Shown: one piece after another, positions 43,159 to 52,740 of the stretch
Layout: every line of letters starts with the position of its first letter
Numbering within the stretch: the stretch's first letter is position 1
Assembly (NCBI RefSeq): GCF_030296935.1
Contig: NZ_AP028032.1
Location: forward strand, 2,852,001-2,916,000
Direction: 5' to 3'
Length of the DNA: 64,000 nucleotides
DNA from: Coprobacter fastidiosus
Lineage (GTDB): Bacteria > Bacteroidota > Bacteroidia > Bacteroidales > Coprobacteraceae
The notes under the pieces: generated by a model
What the model saw: the letters and a program-made list of their open reading frames with translations, nothing else
Told to the model about the DNA's origin: nothing
Database searches by the model: none
Program-made: the position numbers and the translations under genes

Positions 43159-45540
43159 TTATCGGTTTATATTTATTTTTATAGTTTTTCCGTCAGAGAG
43201 GTTTTTTATTAAATATACTCCGGCAGAAAGGGGAATGCGAATATTTCCGTTTACTTCGTATCGGTTTATATAAGCACCGGTAATGTCATATATTGCAAAG
43301 ATGCTTTTTTGAAGAGATTCGATGATCAGTTCGTTCTGAAAGCTATATATTTTAAATAAAGAGTTCTCTATTCGAGTAATTCCGTCAGGATTATCGTAAT
43401 CGCTTATCTCTATATCGTCTATATTGATGCGGTTACCTTTATCCTTCACTATTTTGATTCGGATGTTACCCGGCTCGTTAACTATATATGTAAATTTTTG
43501 CAATGTATTTGTCAATGTTTCCGACTTTTGAACGGTTTTCCAAGTCGTCCCTTGATCGGTTGAGTAAAACAAGCTGAAACTACCGTCGTTATCGCTACTG
43601 AAATTTGCCCCGTATAGAGAAATCATTCCGATACCTCCCGGCTTATCTTTGGCCATTTCGATCGACCCTTTTATGCGAGCCGATTGTTTCCCGTTCTTTT
43701 TATCTCCCGATTGAGTTCCGATCAGGGAATTTTCCATATACCATTCTGTAGCTGTACATTCGACATTTCCATTATTGTAGCTTCCTTTTGTTCCGTTCTC
43801 AAAAGTTTCGGAAAATGCTTTTTTTATTTCGATAACTCCGGATAAAGGTTCGGATTCTTCTTCTATTTCGGATGAGGATATCGTTAAATCGGCAGAATAA
43901 TTTCCCGGTGCTTCTGAAGCCGATAGCCGGACATAAACTAATCCGCCTTCTGCAGGAAGGACAAGTTGAGTATTCCATTCTTGTTGATCTCCAGATAATT
44001 CGAACGGACTTTCAGTATTTATTTGCAATGGAAGCGAAGTGTCTGTCCCGGATATTTGTATGCGTTTGCTGTCTGATGCATAACCTGTTATTGTCGTAAA
44101 AAGCAGGTCTCCATCTTCTAAGTCATATTCTATATGAGGATTTAGCGGCAGAGTCCGAATTGTAACCGTATTGGATGTCAAACCTCCTCCGGATAAATTG
44201 TAACTATATTCAGTGTCAGGTGTTAATCCTGATATTTCCATTTTTGTCGTATTTTCATCGACTGTTTTTGGAAATCCCGGAAGAGGAGAACCCGATGAAT
44301 TTTGATATACCGTAAGAGATATATCTTGTATGTGTGCCGGATTTATCCAATTTGCCGTAAATGAATTTTTTGTAATGTCCGTAGCTTGAAGAGCGGGAAT
44401 ACCATCGACGGCTTCGGCTTTCATATCTACATTAGAAACCAAAGATCCGCAAGAAACGGTTAAATTTCCTTCTGACCGTCCTGCTATTGCCGTAGTATAG
44501 GTAAGGGTAACATTTTTCCCGGTTTTTCCTTCTTCTGCCGTGATCGTTTCAGGGGTGACAGAAAATCCCGTACCGGTTATCGATAAAGAAATATTCCCTT
44601 CGGGATTACGAACTTTTATTAATAATTCCCGGGATAAAGGATAATTGACAGCGGTCATGCCGAGGTCGATTTCCGATTTATCTTTGGGAGAAATAATTGT
44701 CGGTTCATTATTGTCTTCGGGATACCATTCCGTGTCCGTTTTATCTCCCCAGATATATTCGGCAAGTTCGGGATGATCGACAAACGGATTCCGGTTTCCT
44801 TGTATTTTATAGACTTTGTCATTCCGGGCTATTTCCCAGTCATCGACGGGATCTTTTTCACACCATTCCAATAACATTTTTATTGTCCAATCCTCAAAAA
44901 CAGGATAGGTGTTATTATCGAGTTGGTTTACCGAGTTTCCTGTCCATTTCTCGCTGAAATTTTCATAACAAGTAACCATGTACATATAAATGCGAGCAAA
45001 ATCTCCTTTATATTGGTCGCTCGGTTCCCATGCCGTTATTTCGCCGCCGGGACGACTTGAAGATTTCCCGACTTTGATAACTCCGTTATCGTAAGTCGTT
45101 TTTCCATCGACTATCGCCATAGGCCAGCTTCCTTTACTTGAATTGGCTTTTGAATTGGACGGTCTTAATTGCTGTATATCTTTATATGCTTGATTTTTTG
45201 TGCCTCCCCACCAGCTCTTTGCGAAAGAGTGTTCTATATTCATTCCCGATCCGGCAGAGTTTCCGTTGGCTTTTACTCGGTTGGGCGAATACATATCTAC
45301 ATAATAACCTTCATCATCGACATCCGTTTGAACGAAACCGGACCAAGTTTTACCCGCTCCGCTGCCATAGTCTAAGACATCGGCTTTTCCTATAATTTTG
45401 TGTAGGGCCGTTTTTAGTTCGGCTTTCTTTTTCCCTAATGCACTATCGTAATATCCGTCAGGGATCTGTGCCCATAATTGTAAAGATATTCCGAGAAAAA
45501 GCAGGAAAAAAAATTTTATTTTCAATAGCATACTGTTCAT
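43159..45540 (-). CDS. Secreted endonuclease I with FN3/Ig domains and T9SS sorting domain
   Basis: A 793-residue exported nuclease. Signal peptide to about residue 24 (LWAQ), then the endonuclease I domain (about 30-260) with the catalytic-region motif NIEHSFAKSWW and the DQYKGDFARIYMYM stretch. Ig-like and fibronectin-type modules follow (about 285-520). After an accessory beta-sandwich, a C-terminal T9SS type A sorting domain spans about 730-793, with the family pattern ISGAYINRYEVN-like and GVYLIKNLSDGK. The first residue pair after the Asn of the catalytic motif is I-E rather than R-E as in its two paralogues. It is the last of three tandem genes. Confidence 0.88.
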   Translation of the reverse strand: MNSMLLKIKFFFLLFLGISLQLWAQIPDGYYDSALGKKKAELKTALHKIIGKADVLDYGSGAGKTWSGFVQTDVDDEGYYVDMYSPNRVKANGNSAGSGMNIEHSFAKSWWGGTKNQAYKDIQQLRPSNSKANSSKGSWPMAIVDGKTTYDNGVIKVGKSSSRPGGEITAWEPSDQYKGDFARIYMYMVTCYENFSEKWTGNSVNQLDNNTYPVFEDWTIKMLLEWCEKDPVDDWEIARNDKVYKIQGNRNPFVDHPELAEYIWGDKTDTEWYPEDNNEPTIISPKDKSEIDLGMTAVNYPLSRELLIKVRNPEGNISLSITGTGFSVTPETITAEEGKTGKNVTLTYTTAIAGRSEGNLTVSCGSLVSNVDMKAEAVDGIPALQATDITKNSFTANWINPAHIQDISLTVYQNSSGSPLPGFPKTVDENTTKMEISGLTPDTEYSYNLSGGGLTSNTVTIRTLPLNPHIEYDLEDGDLLFTTITGYASDSKRIQISGTDTSLPLQINTESPFELSGDQQEWNTQLVLPAEGGLVYVRLSASEAPGNYSADLTISSSEIEEESEPLSGVIEIKKAFSETFENGTKGSYNNGNVECTATEWYMENSLIGTQSGDKKNGKQSARIKGSIEMAKDKPGGIGMISLYGANFSSDNDGSFSLFYSTDQGTTWKTVQKSETLTNTLQKFTYIVNEPGNIRIKIVKDKGNRINIDDIEISDYDNPDGITRIENSLFKIYSFQNELIIESLQKSIFAIYDITGAYINRYEVNGNIRIPLSAGVYLIKNLSDGKTIKININR

Positions 45541-45542
45541 AG

Positions 45543-46613
45543 TCAAAGTTTTATTTTTCGTGTAATGATGTGTTTGTCGTTCTGAATTTTCAGAATATAA
45601 ATACCTGATCGATTTGCCGGTATATGTATCTCTCCTTGTCCGTTTTGGGATTGTATCAAAGTCCCGTAAGTATTATATAGAAAAACATGTACGGGAACGG
45701 AAGTCGTGATGATTATCGATTCCTCTCTGGTAGCGATATGTATGGTGTTCATATCTGTTTTGTCCGTCGATGTCGGCAGATTGAATGCTATACCTTTTTT
45801 GTTTCCCCAGATATATTCAATAAGTTCGGGATAATCGATAAACGGGTTACGGTTGTGTTGTTTCTTTTGGACGGCTTCGTTCCGGTCGATCTCTTTCGAA
45901 TCTACGTTGTCGTTTCTGTGCCATTTCAACAAAAGATCGATTACCCAATCTTTATAACCGGGATACGAATTTCCGGCAGTCATTTCTCCTCCGAACCGGG
46001 GAAATACATCTTCATAACATGTTGCAATATAAAAATAGGAACGGGCGAAATCTCCTTTATATTGGTCGTTAGGTTCGAAAACAGTTCCCGAATATCCGGG
46101 AAAGGTGCATGTCCCCAATTTGCTGAAACCATTATCGGATTTATAAATTTCGCCATTGGTTTCTCCATACGGATAATTACTTCGTTTATTATTAACGAGT
46201 TTATCAGTGGGATAAACATTGAATAAATCGGATTTCATGTCCCCTGAGGCTTTTTCAAACCAACTTTGCGGAAATGAGTGTTCCCGATTATATTTATCGC
46301 CTTCTATTGTCCCTCCCGAACCTTTATCCTGATCTGTTACAAATGTGAAATTCGAAGTGTTTGAGTACATATCCCAAACTTTTCCGTCCGGACGGGCATC
46401 CGTGTCTTTATAAGCATCCCACAATCCGCTATATCCGACAACTTTGAATCCATTATTACTGATAATCTGATATAAGGCAGTCTTCAGATCTTTATCTTTT
46501 TTACCTTCGATTGCATCGTAATATCCATTAGGAATCTGTGCCCACAGAGTATATGCAGAGAGAGTAAAAAATAATGATATTATGCTTTGGCAAACAAAAT
46601 ATTTGATTTTCAT
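45543..46613 (-). CDS. Secreted endonuclease I with T9SS sorting domain (short form)
   Basis: A 356-residue exported nuclease. Signal peptide ending LWAQ (about 26), then a single endonuclease I domain with NREHSFPQSWF and FEPNDQYKGDFARSYFYI. The C-terminal T9SS sorting domain, about 70 residues, closes with GIYILKIQNDKHIITRKIKL. It lacks the FN3 modules of its neighbours and is the minimal version of the three. Two bases separate it from the gene at 45540, and 12 bp from the gene at 46626, so they form an operon. Confidence 0.9.
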   Translation of the reverse strand: MKIKYFVCQSIISLFFTLSAYTLWAQIPNGYYDAIEGKKDKDLKTALYQIISNNGFKVVGYSGLWDAYKDTDARPDGKVWDMYSNTSNFTFVTDQDKGSGGTIEGDKYNREHSFPQSWFEKASGDMKSDLFNVYPTDKLVNNKRSNYPYGETNGEIYKSDNGFSKLGTCTFPGYSGTVFEPNDQYKGDFARSYFYIATCYEDVFPRFGGEMTAGNSYPGYKDWVIDLLLKWHRNDNVDSKEIDRNEAVQKKQHNRNPFIDYPELIEYIWGNKKGIAFNLPTSTDKTDMNTIHIATREESIIITTSVPVHVFLYNTYGTLIQSQNGQGEIHIPANRSGIYILKIQNDKHIITRKIKL

Positions 46614-46625
46614 AAAATGAAAAAT

Positions 46626-48683
46626 TTAGTTTTCGATAATAACTTTATTGCTTTTACTTCCTTGCGGTGAGACTATTTTTACAATATAAACACCTGCTGT
46701 ATCGATTGTATATTCTTCAAGATTCTCATCATGTAAAGTGCGTTCCAGAATCAATTGTCCGTCTATGGTAAATACATATACTTTCGTATTTGCCGGGGCA
46801 TTAGAGATATATAGTCGGTTTGTATTACTATATATGACAGAATAACTAATATCTGTTATGTCGGGAAGAGCTGCAGGATCATCGGAAGTCGTTACTTTGA
46901 TTTCATTCGATTTCGAAGCTGTTCCTCCGATAGGCGTAACTGTATAGTAATATTCTGTAGAAGGGGTAAGCCCTGTTACTGTTTCGGAAAGGGTATTTCC
47001 TACTTGTTTGGGATAACCGTTTACTCGTACTTCTTTGTATCCGCCACCTTTACTGATGATGATTTCTTCAACATAAATACGTTTGTCCGAAGAGGCTTCT
47101 AATTTTATTACCGAAGATGGTGTGCCGGCCGGTAGTGGCATCTTTTTTTCTATTTGGCTGCTGACATTCAGCTCATCTATCTTTTTACCGTCCAGATAAA
47201 TATATAGTGGTGCAGCTCCTTTATATGGAGATGCTTTTATATATAATGAAGTCTCATTACCCGAAAGGTCGAGAGCCGGAGTAGAGATAGATCCGTCTCT
47301 ACTTCCCGAAGCCAGGCGTACACCGTTATCGCCTTCTATCGCAGCAAATCCGGAAGTTTCCCAGCCTTTAGGGATTTGAGTCAATTCTTTAAAATTCGTA
47401 TTTAATACCGTGACTTCCTCTCCCGAAGATGTATTATCTAAATAATAGACATCCAACAAATATCCGGTTGCACCATTGGCCGCACTCCACTGTGCGGTAA
47501 AAGAATTACTGGTAATATTTATCGGGTCTAATGCCGCAAATCCGTCTATCGCTTTTCCGGTTAGGGTAACTTGTGTAGAATAGGCCAAATCTTTTCCCGA
47601 TATTGTCAATGTCGCGTTATTCAGACCGACTTCTGTCGGTAAATAGGTTACGGTTATCTGTTTCCCGTCGTTAATATCCGATGCGGAAACAATCGTTTCC
47701 GATAGAGAAAAGAGTGTTGCATCTGTTCCGCTAAGAGTAAGAGTCAGATCATTCTCGATATTTTTCCCTTGTATGAGAATATTGTTACTGACGGAGTGAT
47801 TAAACAATGTAGTTCCAATGTTTATTGTCGATCCGTTTAATGGAGAAATCAGATAAGGATGTTCGCTTCCGTCAGGATTAAAAGGTTCGTCGGTCCTGTC
47901 CCCGAAGATGAGATCGACAAGTTCGGGATAATCGATGAACGGATTTCGGTTTCTTTGTTCATTATAAACAGCATCGTTTCTGACTATTTCCTTTTCACTT
48001 ACGGCATCTTTTTGATGCCAGCGGAGCATCATATCCAAAGTCGGTTTGGCTAAATGAGGAAATGAAGAACTGAATACCTGACTTTGCCAGTTTCCGCACT
48101 TATCGGCATATCGGGTGGCAATATAAAAATAGGCACGGGCAAAATCCCCTTTATACATATCGTTCGGTTCGAATACCGTTCCGGTTATCCCGGGAGTAGC
48201 GGATGTCCCCCATTTAGAAAAACCGTTTGCCGAAGAACTGTATTTTGAGCCGACCTCTCCGAAGGGATTGTTTGATCTGTATCCGTTTATTTTCCCGTCT
48301 GTCGGATATACCAGCCATGCATCCGATTTCATAGGACGAGCTTCATTAAACCAGCTTTGCGGAACTGAATGTTCCCGATTATAGCAATCTCCTTCGTTTT
48401 TATAGTTCCCGCATGTATTACTAAAAGAAAAATCTGTTATGTCGGAGTACATGTCCCATACTTTTCCGCTCCGGTTATCCGAAGTTCGATAAACGGAATA
48501 TAGCCCGTCATATCCGACATCTTTAGCTCCGTTATTTAATATCGTAGATAATGCTTCTTGCAAAGCCTTTCCGCTTTTTCCTATAGCTTTGTCATAATAG
48601 CCTGTGGGAATTTCTTGGGCGTGTAAGGATAACATGCCTGTAAACAATAGCCACGAAAAGGAATAAAGTAAAAATTTTTTCAT
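46626..48683 (-). CDS. Secreted endonuclease I with Ig/FN3 domains and T9SS sorting domain
   Basis: A 685-residue exported nuclease. The start at 48683 (MKKFLLYS) is chosen because the ATG at 48734 lies next to the -7 box at 48732. The endonuclease I domain (about 25-250) includes NREHSVPQSWF and EPNDMYKGDFARAYFYI. Ig-like and fibronectin-type modules cover about 265-590, and the T9SS sorting domain about 615-685 ends GVYIVKIVSPQGSKSNKVII. It is the first gene of the nuclease operon. All three probably degrade extracellular DNA at the cell surface to feed nucleotide or phosphate scavenging. Confidence 0.9.
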   Translation of the reverse strand: MKKFLLYSFSWLLFTGMLSLHAQEIPTGYYDKAIGKSGKALQEALSTILNNGAKDVGYDGLYSVYRTSDNRSGKVWDMYSDITDFSFSNTCGNYKNEGDCYNREHSVPQSWFNEARPMKSDAWLVYPTDGKINGYRSNNPFGEVGSKYSSSANGFSKWGTSATPGITGTVFEPNDMYKGDFARAYFYIATRYADKCGNWQSQVFSSSFPHLAKPTLDMMLRWHQKDAVSEKEIVRNDAVYNEQRNRNPFIDYPELVDLIFGDRTDEPFNPDGSEHPYLISPLNGSTINIGTTLFNHSVSNNILIQGKNIENDLTLTLSGTDATLFSLSETIVSASDINDGKQITVTYLPTEVGLNNATLTISGKDLAYSTQVTLTGKAIDGFAALDPINITSNSFTAQWSAANGATGYLLDVYYLDNTSSGEEVTVLNTNFKELTQIPKGWETSGFAAIEGDNGVRLASGSRDGSISTPALDLSGNETSLYIKASPYKGAAPLYIYLDGKKIDELNVSSQIEKKMPLPAGTPSSVIKLEASSDKRIYVEEIIISKGGGYKEVRVNGYPKQVGNTLSETVTGLTPSTEYYYTVTPIGGTASKSNEIKVTTSDDPAALPDITDISYSVIYSNTNRLYISNAPANTKVYVFTIDGQLILERTLHDENLEEYTIDTAGVYIVKIVSPQGSKSNKVIIEN

Positions 48684-48731
48684 ATTTATATTTGTTAGGT
48701 ATCGTTTATCTTTCTGAAAGAAAAAGGGTAT

Positions 48732-48739
48732 CAAAATTA
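48732..48739 (-). promoter_or_regulatory. Bacteroidetes -7 box for the nuclease operon
   Basis: The reverse strand reads TAATTTTG, matching TAnnTTTG. Transcription would begin near 48726, which fixes the first start codon at 48683. Confidence 0.45.
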
Positions 48740-48820
48740 GTATATATAAATAAGAAAGGAAAGATATTTACATAGAAAGTGTAAAGGATTTGAATTTTTT
48801 ATTTTTTGTAATGCGATTGT

Positions 48821-48843
48821 AAAATTTAGATGACAGGTTCTAA
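48821..48843. repeat. Single end of the dispersed inverted-end element
   Basis: The right-end type sequence AAAATTTAGATGACAGGTTC followed by TAA matches the ends at 5204 and 32088 apart from two extra bases (GA) inside. No left end is visible nearby. Confidence 0.5.
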
Positions 48844-48862
48844 GGGGCAAGAGTAAAAAGTA

Positions 48863-48895
48863 TCTGAAGTTTTTCTGAACAAGAAAAACTTCAGA
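48863..48895 (-). terminator. Terminator after corA
   Basis: TCTGAAGTTTTTC (48863-48875) pairs perfectly with GAAAAACTTCAGA (48883-48895) over a 7-base loop, 8 bp past the corA stop. Confidence 0.75.
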
Positions 48896-48902
48896 ATAAC
48901 CA

Positions 48903-49826
48903 TTAAAACCAACGACGTTTACGGAATAACCATACACCGAAAGTAGATAAAGTGATTGATGCTATTAAAATGATAGGAAAGCCATACGGACTATCTTGTA
49001 ACGAATTGGGTACGTTCATCCCGTATAGACTTGCGATGAGAGTCGGAATCATGAGAATAAGGGAGATTGAGGTTAGCTGTTTCATGATATCGCCCATATT
49101 ATTTCCGATCACAGAAGCGTATGCATCCATCATACCGGCAAGAATGTCGCTATATATATTAGAGGTCTCAAGGGCTTGTCTCATTTCTATTTCTACATCT
49201 TCGACCTGATCGGGATCAATATATTTACTGCTCCTTTTATCGTGTTTGATCCTGTGCAGGAGAATAGTATTCCCTTTTAAACTGGTTATAAAAAAGACAA
49301 AACATTTTTCTATCTGCAATAGCGCTTGAAGCTCTTGATTTTTAATAGATCTTTCTAATTCTTTTTCGCTCTCCTTTATAATGATATTCAGTTGTTTGAG
49401 ATATTTCATGTACCATACTGCCGCAGAAAATATGAGTTGAAGAACCAGATCATAGGGATTATTGAATCCGATCTCTTTACGTTGATTATATCGGATAAAA
49501 TCCCCTATCATTTCATTTTCGTAAAAACATACAGAGATGATCAGGTCGTTTTTTAAGAAAATACCTAAAGGAACTGTCGTGTAGGCATATCCGGTATCAT
49601 GGCCTTTTGTCGGGATACGAAGGATAATCATTTGCCATTCGTCTTCGTATTCGATACGTGGCCTTTCTTCAGGGTCTTCTATGTCTTTCAGAAAAGACTC
49701 GGGAACATTGAGCTCGTTAAGCAGATAGTCGATATCGATCTTGTCGGGTTGTTCGATATTGATCCAATAATTGGGCATCCAGATTTTTTCGGGCATAAGT
49801 TTTATGCCGTTCAGATAAGTCTTCAT
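48903..49826 (-). CDS. corA-like: CorA-family magnesium/cobalt transporter
   Basis: A 307-residue divalent-cation channel. A cytoplasmic funnel (about 1-235) leads to two C-terminal membrane helices joined by the signature loop YGMNVPNS (GMN at the pore mouth). A basic C-terminus (FRKRRWF) follows. The start at 49826 is preferred over 49841 because a GGAG sits about 9 bases before it. Passive Mg2+ uptake is the family role. It is leftward and monocistronic. Confidence 0.92.
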   Translation of the reverse strand: MKTYLNGIKLMPEKIWMPNYWINIEQPDKIDIDYLLNELNVPESFLKDIEDPEERPRIEYEDEWQMIILRIPTKGHDTGYAYTTVPLGIFLKNDLIISVCFYENEMIGDFIRYNQRKEIGFNNPYDLVLQLIFSAAVWYMKYLKQLNIIIKESEKELERSIKNQELQALLQIEKCFVFFITSLKGNTILLHRIKHDKRSSKYIDPDQVEDVEIEMRQALETSNIYSDILAGMMDAYASVIGNNMGDIMKQLTSISLILMIPTLIASLYGMNVPNSLQDSPYGFPIILIASITLSTFGVWLFRKRRWF

Positions 49827-49930
49827 ATACAAATCTCCCATACTTTTACAGGTAGAATTTGTATAAAATCCTACCCTTACGTTAATATTCCGAATGATAA
49901 TCGTCCATTTTGTTTATTTTTAGAACGGTG

Positions 49931-49938
49931 CAAATATA
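49931..49938 (-). promoter_or_regulatory. Bacteroidetes -7 box for corA
   Basis: The reverse strand reads TATATTTG, matching TAnnTTTG, about 105 bp before the corA start. Weak evidence without a -33 element. Confidence 0.35.
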
Positions 49939-50124
49939 GTAAAATGATTGTTTCCGTGCTTTTCTATTGTCGAAAATTCCTAATTGCAGTTGAAAATTCT
50001 TTTATAGTATATATTTCCTCATTATGTGTTTGAAGTTTGCCTTATGACACGAAATTCATTTTGCACTATTTCTTTTTGTTGATAAATGGATATATAAAAC
50101 CGATTAATAATCTGTAAGATATAC

Positions 50125-52635
50125 TTAATGACATATATCATTAAAAGATTTATTATACGGAGTTCCTAATAACTGTTCATATTCTGAGCAGAATGCATCA
50201 TAAGTGCTCTTTGCCAGTCCTACTTTACCATTTTTTACCAGTACGTTACATTTTAAGTGTATGGCATTTTCATCTGTAGGGTCGAATAAGAAAATAATGT
50301 CTGCAATTTTGGTAAGGAGTCTGAAATCTGTCAGATTCCCTGATTGTACGATATTCCATAGCATATCTTGAACATAATTGGCGTAATCGGATTTGAAAGA
50401 ATCGACCCAGTCCTGATTCAGATATGGCAATGGTAATCCGTTAGCGATGAGATGCAGTACGTCATATAATTTATTTACTTGAACCTTTGATTGTTTTTGT
50501 AACTTTTTCAGACTCTCGAAAACCGTATAATAGTCGCAAAAGAACGGTTCGCTGCATTTCGTCGCCCAATAAGTATTTGTATTTACTAATTCGATACCTC
50601 CTATTTCTTCAAGCAAAACTTTTAGTTTCCGAATGGTAACCCGCCGGTTGTTCTGTGCGCTTTCATCGCTTTTGTCTGCCCACAAGATTTCACACATAGT
50701 AGAGTTGGAAATTCCTTTTCCGTTTTTCTGTGTGTAGAGAATGATCAATATAAGTAAATATCTTAATGTCGGAGTAAATGATTTGGTTATATCGTTTCCG
50801 TTTTTGTCCCACACTTGAAATCCTCCGAGAAATAATATTGCCGATCGATTTGGAATTGCTTCGGGAACATATTCTTCCATATTTAAGATCACCGAATCTT
50901 GAACTGTAGATTTTTTCTTTCTTTTATATATTATGAATAGTGCCGTTCCTATAATCAGAATAATTGCCGTTGCGATATATAACCACATAAAGTCGGCCTT
51001 TTCCCGGGCCGGTTGAATAATGCTCGCTGTAGATAATGGCGGATACAGTAATGAATATACGGATATTTGAGATTTGTCTTTTTCGTGAAAAATGGTTACG
51101 GCATATAATTTATTGTCTTTCTTGCTGTAAAATAGAGAGCAGTATGCATTTATATCTTCGAATGGATAGGGAATCGTATCTGCTAATGTCCGGGAATTTC
51201 CGTTGCTTATATCGAATGATTTCAGAACAATATGGCTGTTACTCCGGTTATTGGGGAAGCAAAGTGTGTAAAATAAGTTTTCGGTAGTATCTATTATCAT
51301 AGCGTTCGATACGACAAAAGGCTCTTCTTGTTTATCCAACGACCATAACTTCTTTATTTTTCCCGTGTAGGGATCTGCTTCGTATAAATCATAATAATTA
51401 TAAGGTCCTAATTCTTGTAATCCGCTGATATGGCCATATCCTCCGAATATCAGTATAGAGTTTTCCGATTTTATGCCTAATGCACTCAGATAACGAGGAG
51501 GAATCGAACCTTTCATATCGATTTTTTCCCATTTCGATTCGTCGGAATATAGTTTGAGAAAATCATTCTTATAATGATATTCGCCATATCCTCCGAATAT
51601 GTATAAATTAGAATCTTTTGGAGAAATAAAAGAGTTATGGTGAGTATGGATAGGGTTCTTTGTGTCTTTATTGGCTTGACTCCACTTATGGGTTTTGAAG
51701 TCGAATCGGGAGATGATAGGACCGTCGAAGTCATAAGACCATAGTTCGTTTGTCGAAGGTTGATAAATTAACTGGTTCGAACTCACATAGTACGGGTTTC
51801 CCGATTGTACGAGGATTGTATCTATGCGGTTATCGGTCAAATGATAAACGAGAATTTGTTTTTGATCTGCAAAATAAAGTATATTATCTTTTTCGTTGAA
51901 GGCAATTTGAGTGTAATGTCCCGAAACGAAAGATCGATCTTTTTCCCATTGCGTATGTTTATCTATTTCCCAAATGGGATTGTGTACTATTGCAGATCTA
52001 CAAGAAACCGAGTCATATACTTCTGCGATCTGATGTTCTCTCAATGGCCAGTATGCTTCTATTTTACCTTCTTGATCTTCAATGCGTATATTTTTGATTG
52101 CCATGGGAGGGACATCGTAGGAAAGAAAGTCGGGATGACTGCAATATCCGAATTGAAAACGATATCGAGACAATTTTTTGTAATGATATGGAATTTTGAT
52201 CTCCTCACCATTAAACGATATTGTTATTTCTTTTGTTTTAGGGTTTATACCGAAATGAACCGTAACCCAACTGTTTTTTTCGTATTGCTCCAATATCTGT
52301 CTGCTGAAGGGAGTGAATATTCTGTTTCCTTCGATAAAACTTAAAGATTTTCGTCCATCGGAATAATTGGATACCAAATCAAAGCATACCGTATCGTTAG
52401 CTATGATTCTGAAAATATATCCGTAGTTGTGCAATTCGGTTCTGAACCGCAATCCGAAATCCAAGGAAAATCCTTCGGGCAGGTAAAATTCTTTACCGTC
52501 ATTCAACAATAAAGAAGTCCTTTTTTCTTTGATTACCTCATGGGATGCAAAATTTAAACCAGAGGAGATATCCGTTGCTGAAATATGTAAAAGGAAGAAA
52601 AACGACAAAATAGAAAATATGAAAATTTTCTTCAT
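50125..52635 (-). CDS. Membrane-spanning regulator: LamG-like and kelch sensor with SARP-type winged helix and BTAD-like domain
   Basis: An 836-residue one-component regulator. A signal peptide is followed by a LamG-like beta-sandwich (about 35-190) and kelch/propeller repeats (about 200-545, with FGGYG motifs at about 347 and 397). One membrane helix lies at about 549-571. The cytoplasmic part opens with a winged helix related to OmpR/SARP regulators (about 597-694: FLGGFQVWDKNGNDITKSFT, then RRVTIRKLKVLLEEIGG), followed by a BTAD-like helical domain (about 697-830). The kelch face would sense a periplasmic glycan. The start at 52635 is used; the upstream ATG at 52668 overlaps the -7 box. 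It is divergent from the mannoside operon it probably controls. Confidence 0.8.
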   Translation of the reverse strand: MKKIFIFSILSFFFLLHISATDISSGLNFASHEVIKEKRTSLLLNDGKEFYLPEGFSLDFGLRFRTELHNYGYIFRIIANDTVCFDLVSNYSDGRKSLSFIEGNRIFTPFSRQILEQYEKNSWVTVHFGINPKTKEITISFNGEEIKIPYHYKKLSRYRFQFGYCSHPDFLSYDVPPMAIKNIRIEDQEGKIEAYWPLREHQIAEVYDSVSCRSAIVHNPIWEIDKHTQWEKDRSFVSGHYTQIAFNEKDNILYFADQKQILVYHLTDNRIDTILVQSGNPYYVSSNQLIYQPSTNELWSYDFDGPIISRFDFKTHKWSQANKDTKNPIHTHHNSFISPKDSNLYIFGGYGEYHYKNDFLKLYSDESKWEKIDMKGSIPPRYLSALGIKSENSILIFGGYGHISGLQELGPYNYYDLYEADPYTGKIKKLWSLDKQEEPFVVSNAMIIDTTENLFYTLCFPNNRSNSHIVLKSFDISNGNSRTLADTIPYPFEDINAYCSLFYSKKDNKLYAVTIFHEKDKSQISVYSLLYPPLSTASIIQPAREKADFMWLYIATAIILIIGTALFIIYKRKKKSTVQDSVILNMEEYVPEAIPNRSAILFLGGFQVWDKNGNDITKSFTPTLRYLLILIILYTQKNGKGISNSTMCEILWADKSDESAQNNRRVTIRKLKVLLEEIGGIELVNTNTYWATKCSEPFFCDYYTVFESLKKLQKQSKVQVNKLYDVLHLIANGLPLPYLNQDWVDSFKSDYANYVQDMLWNIVQSGNLTDFRLLTKIADIIFLFDPTDENAIHLKCNVLVKNGKVGLAKSTYDAFCSEYEQLLGTPYNKSFNDICH

Positions 52636-52665
52636 GGCTTTTGTTGATGTATAAATGTGTTTCAA

Positions 52666-52673
52666 CAAAGGTA
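52666..52673 (-). promoter_or_regulatory. Bacteroidetes -7 box for the kelch/SARP regulator gene
   Basis: The reverse strand reads TACCTTTG, matching TAnnTTTG. A CAAA at 52698-52701 could be a -33 element, at the long spacing of 24 bp. Confidence 0.45.
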
Positions 52674-52740
52674 GTGAATATATTTAAAAGACTAAAACAA
52701 AAAAATAAAAAGGAATACCGCTTTTTGCTTTTTGGGAAAA

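Noticed and set aside
43082-43273. A short rightward frame after the sigma gene
   Set aside because: It runs through the terminator hairpin and into the antisense of the nuclease gene.
50125-50144. A TTAATGA/TCATTAA pair at the end of the regulator gene
   Set aside because: It is formed by the stop codon and last codons, with inverted orientation and no 11-bp period, so it is probably chance.
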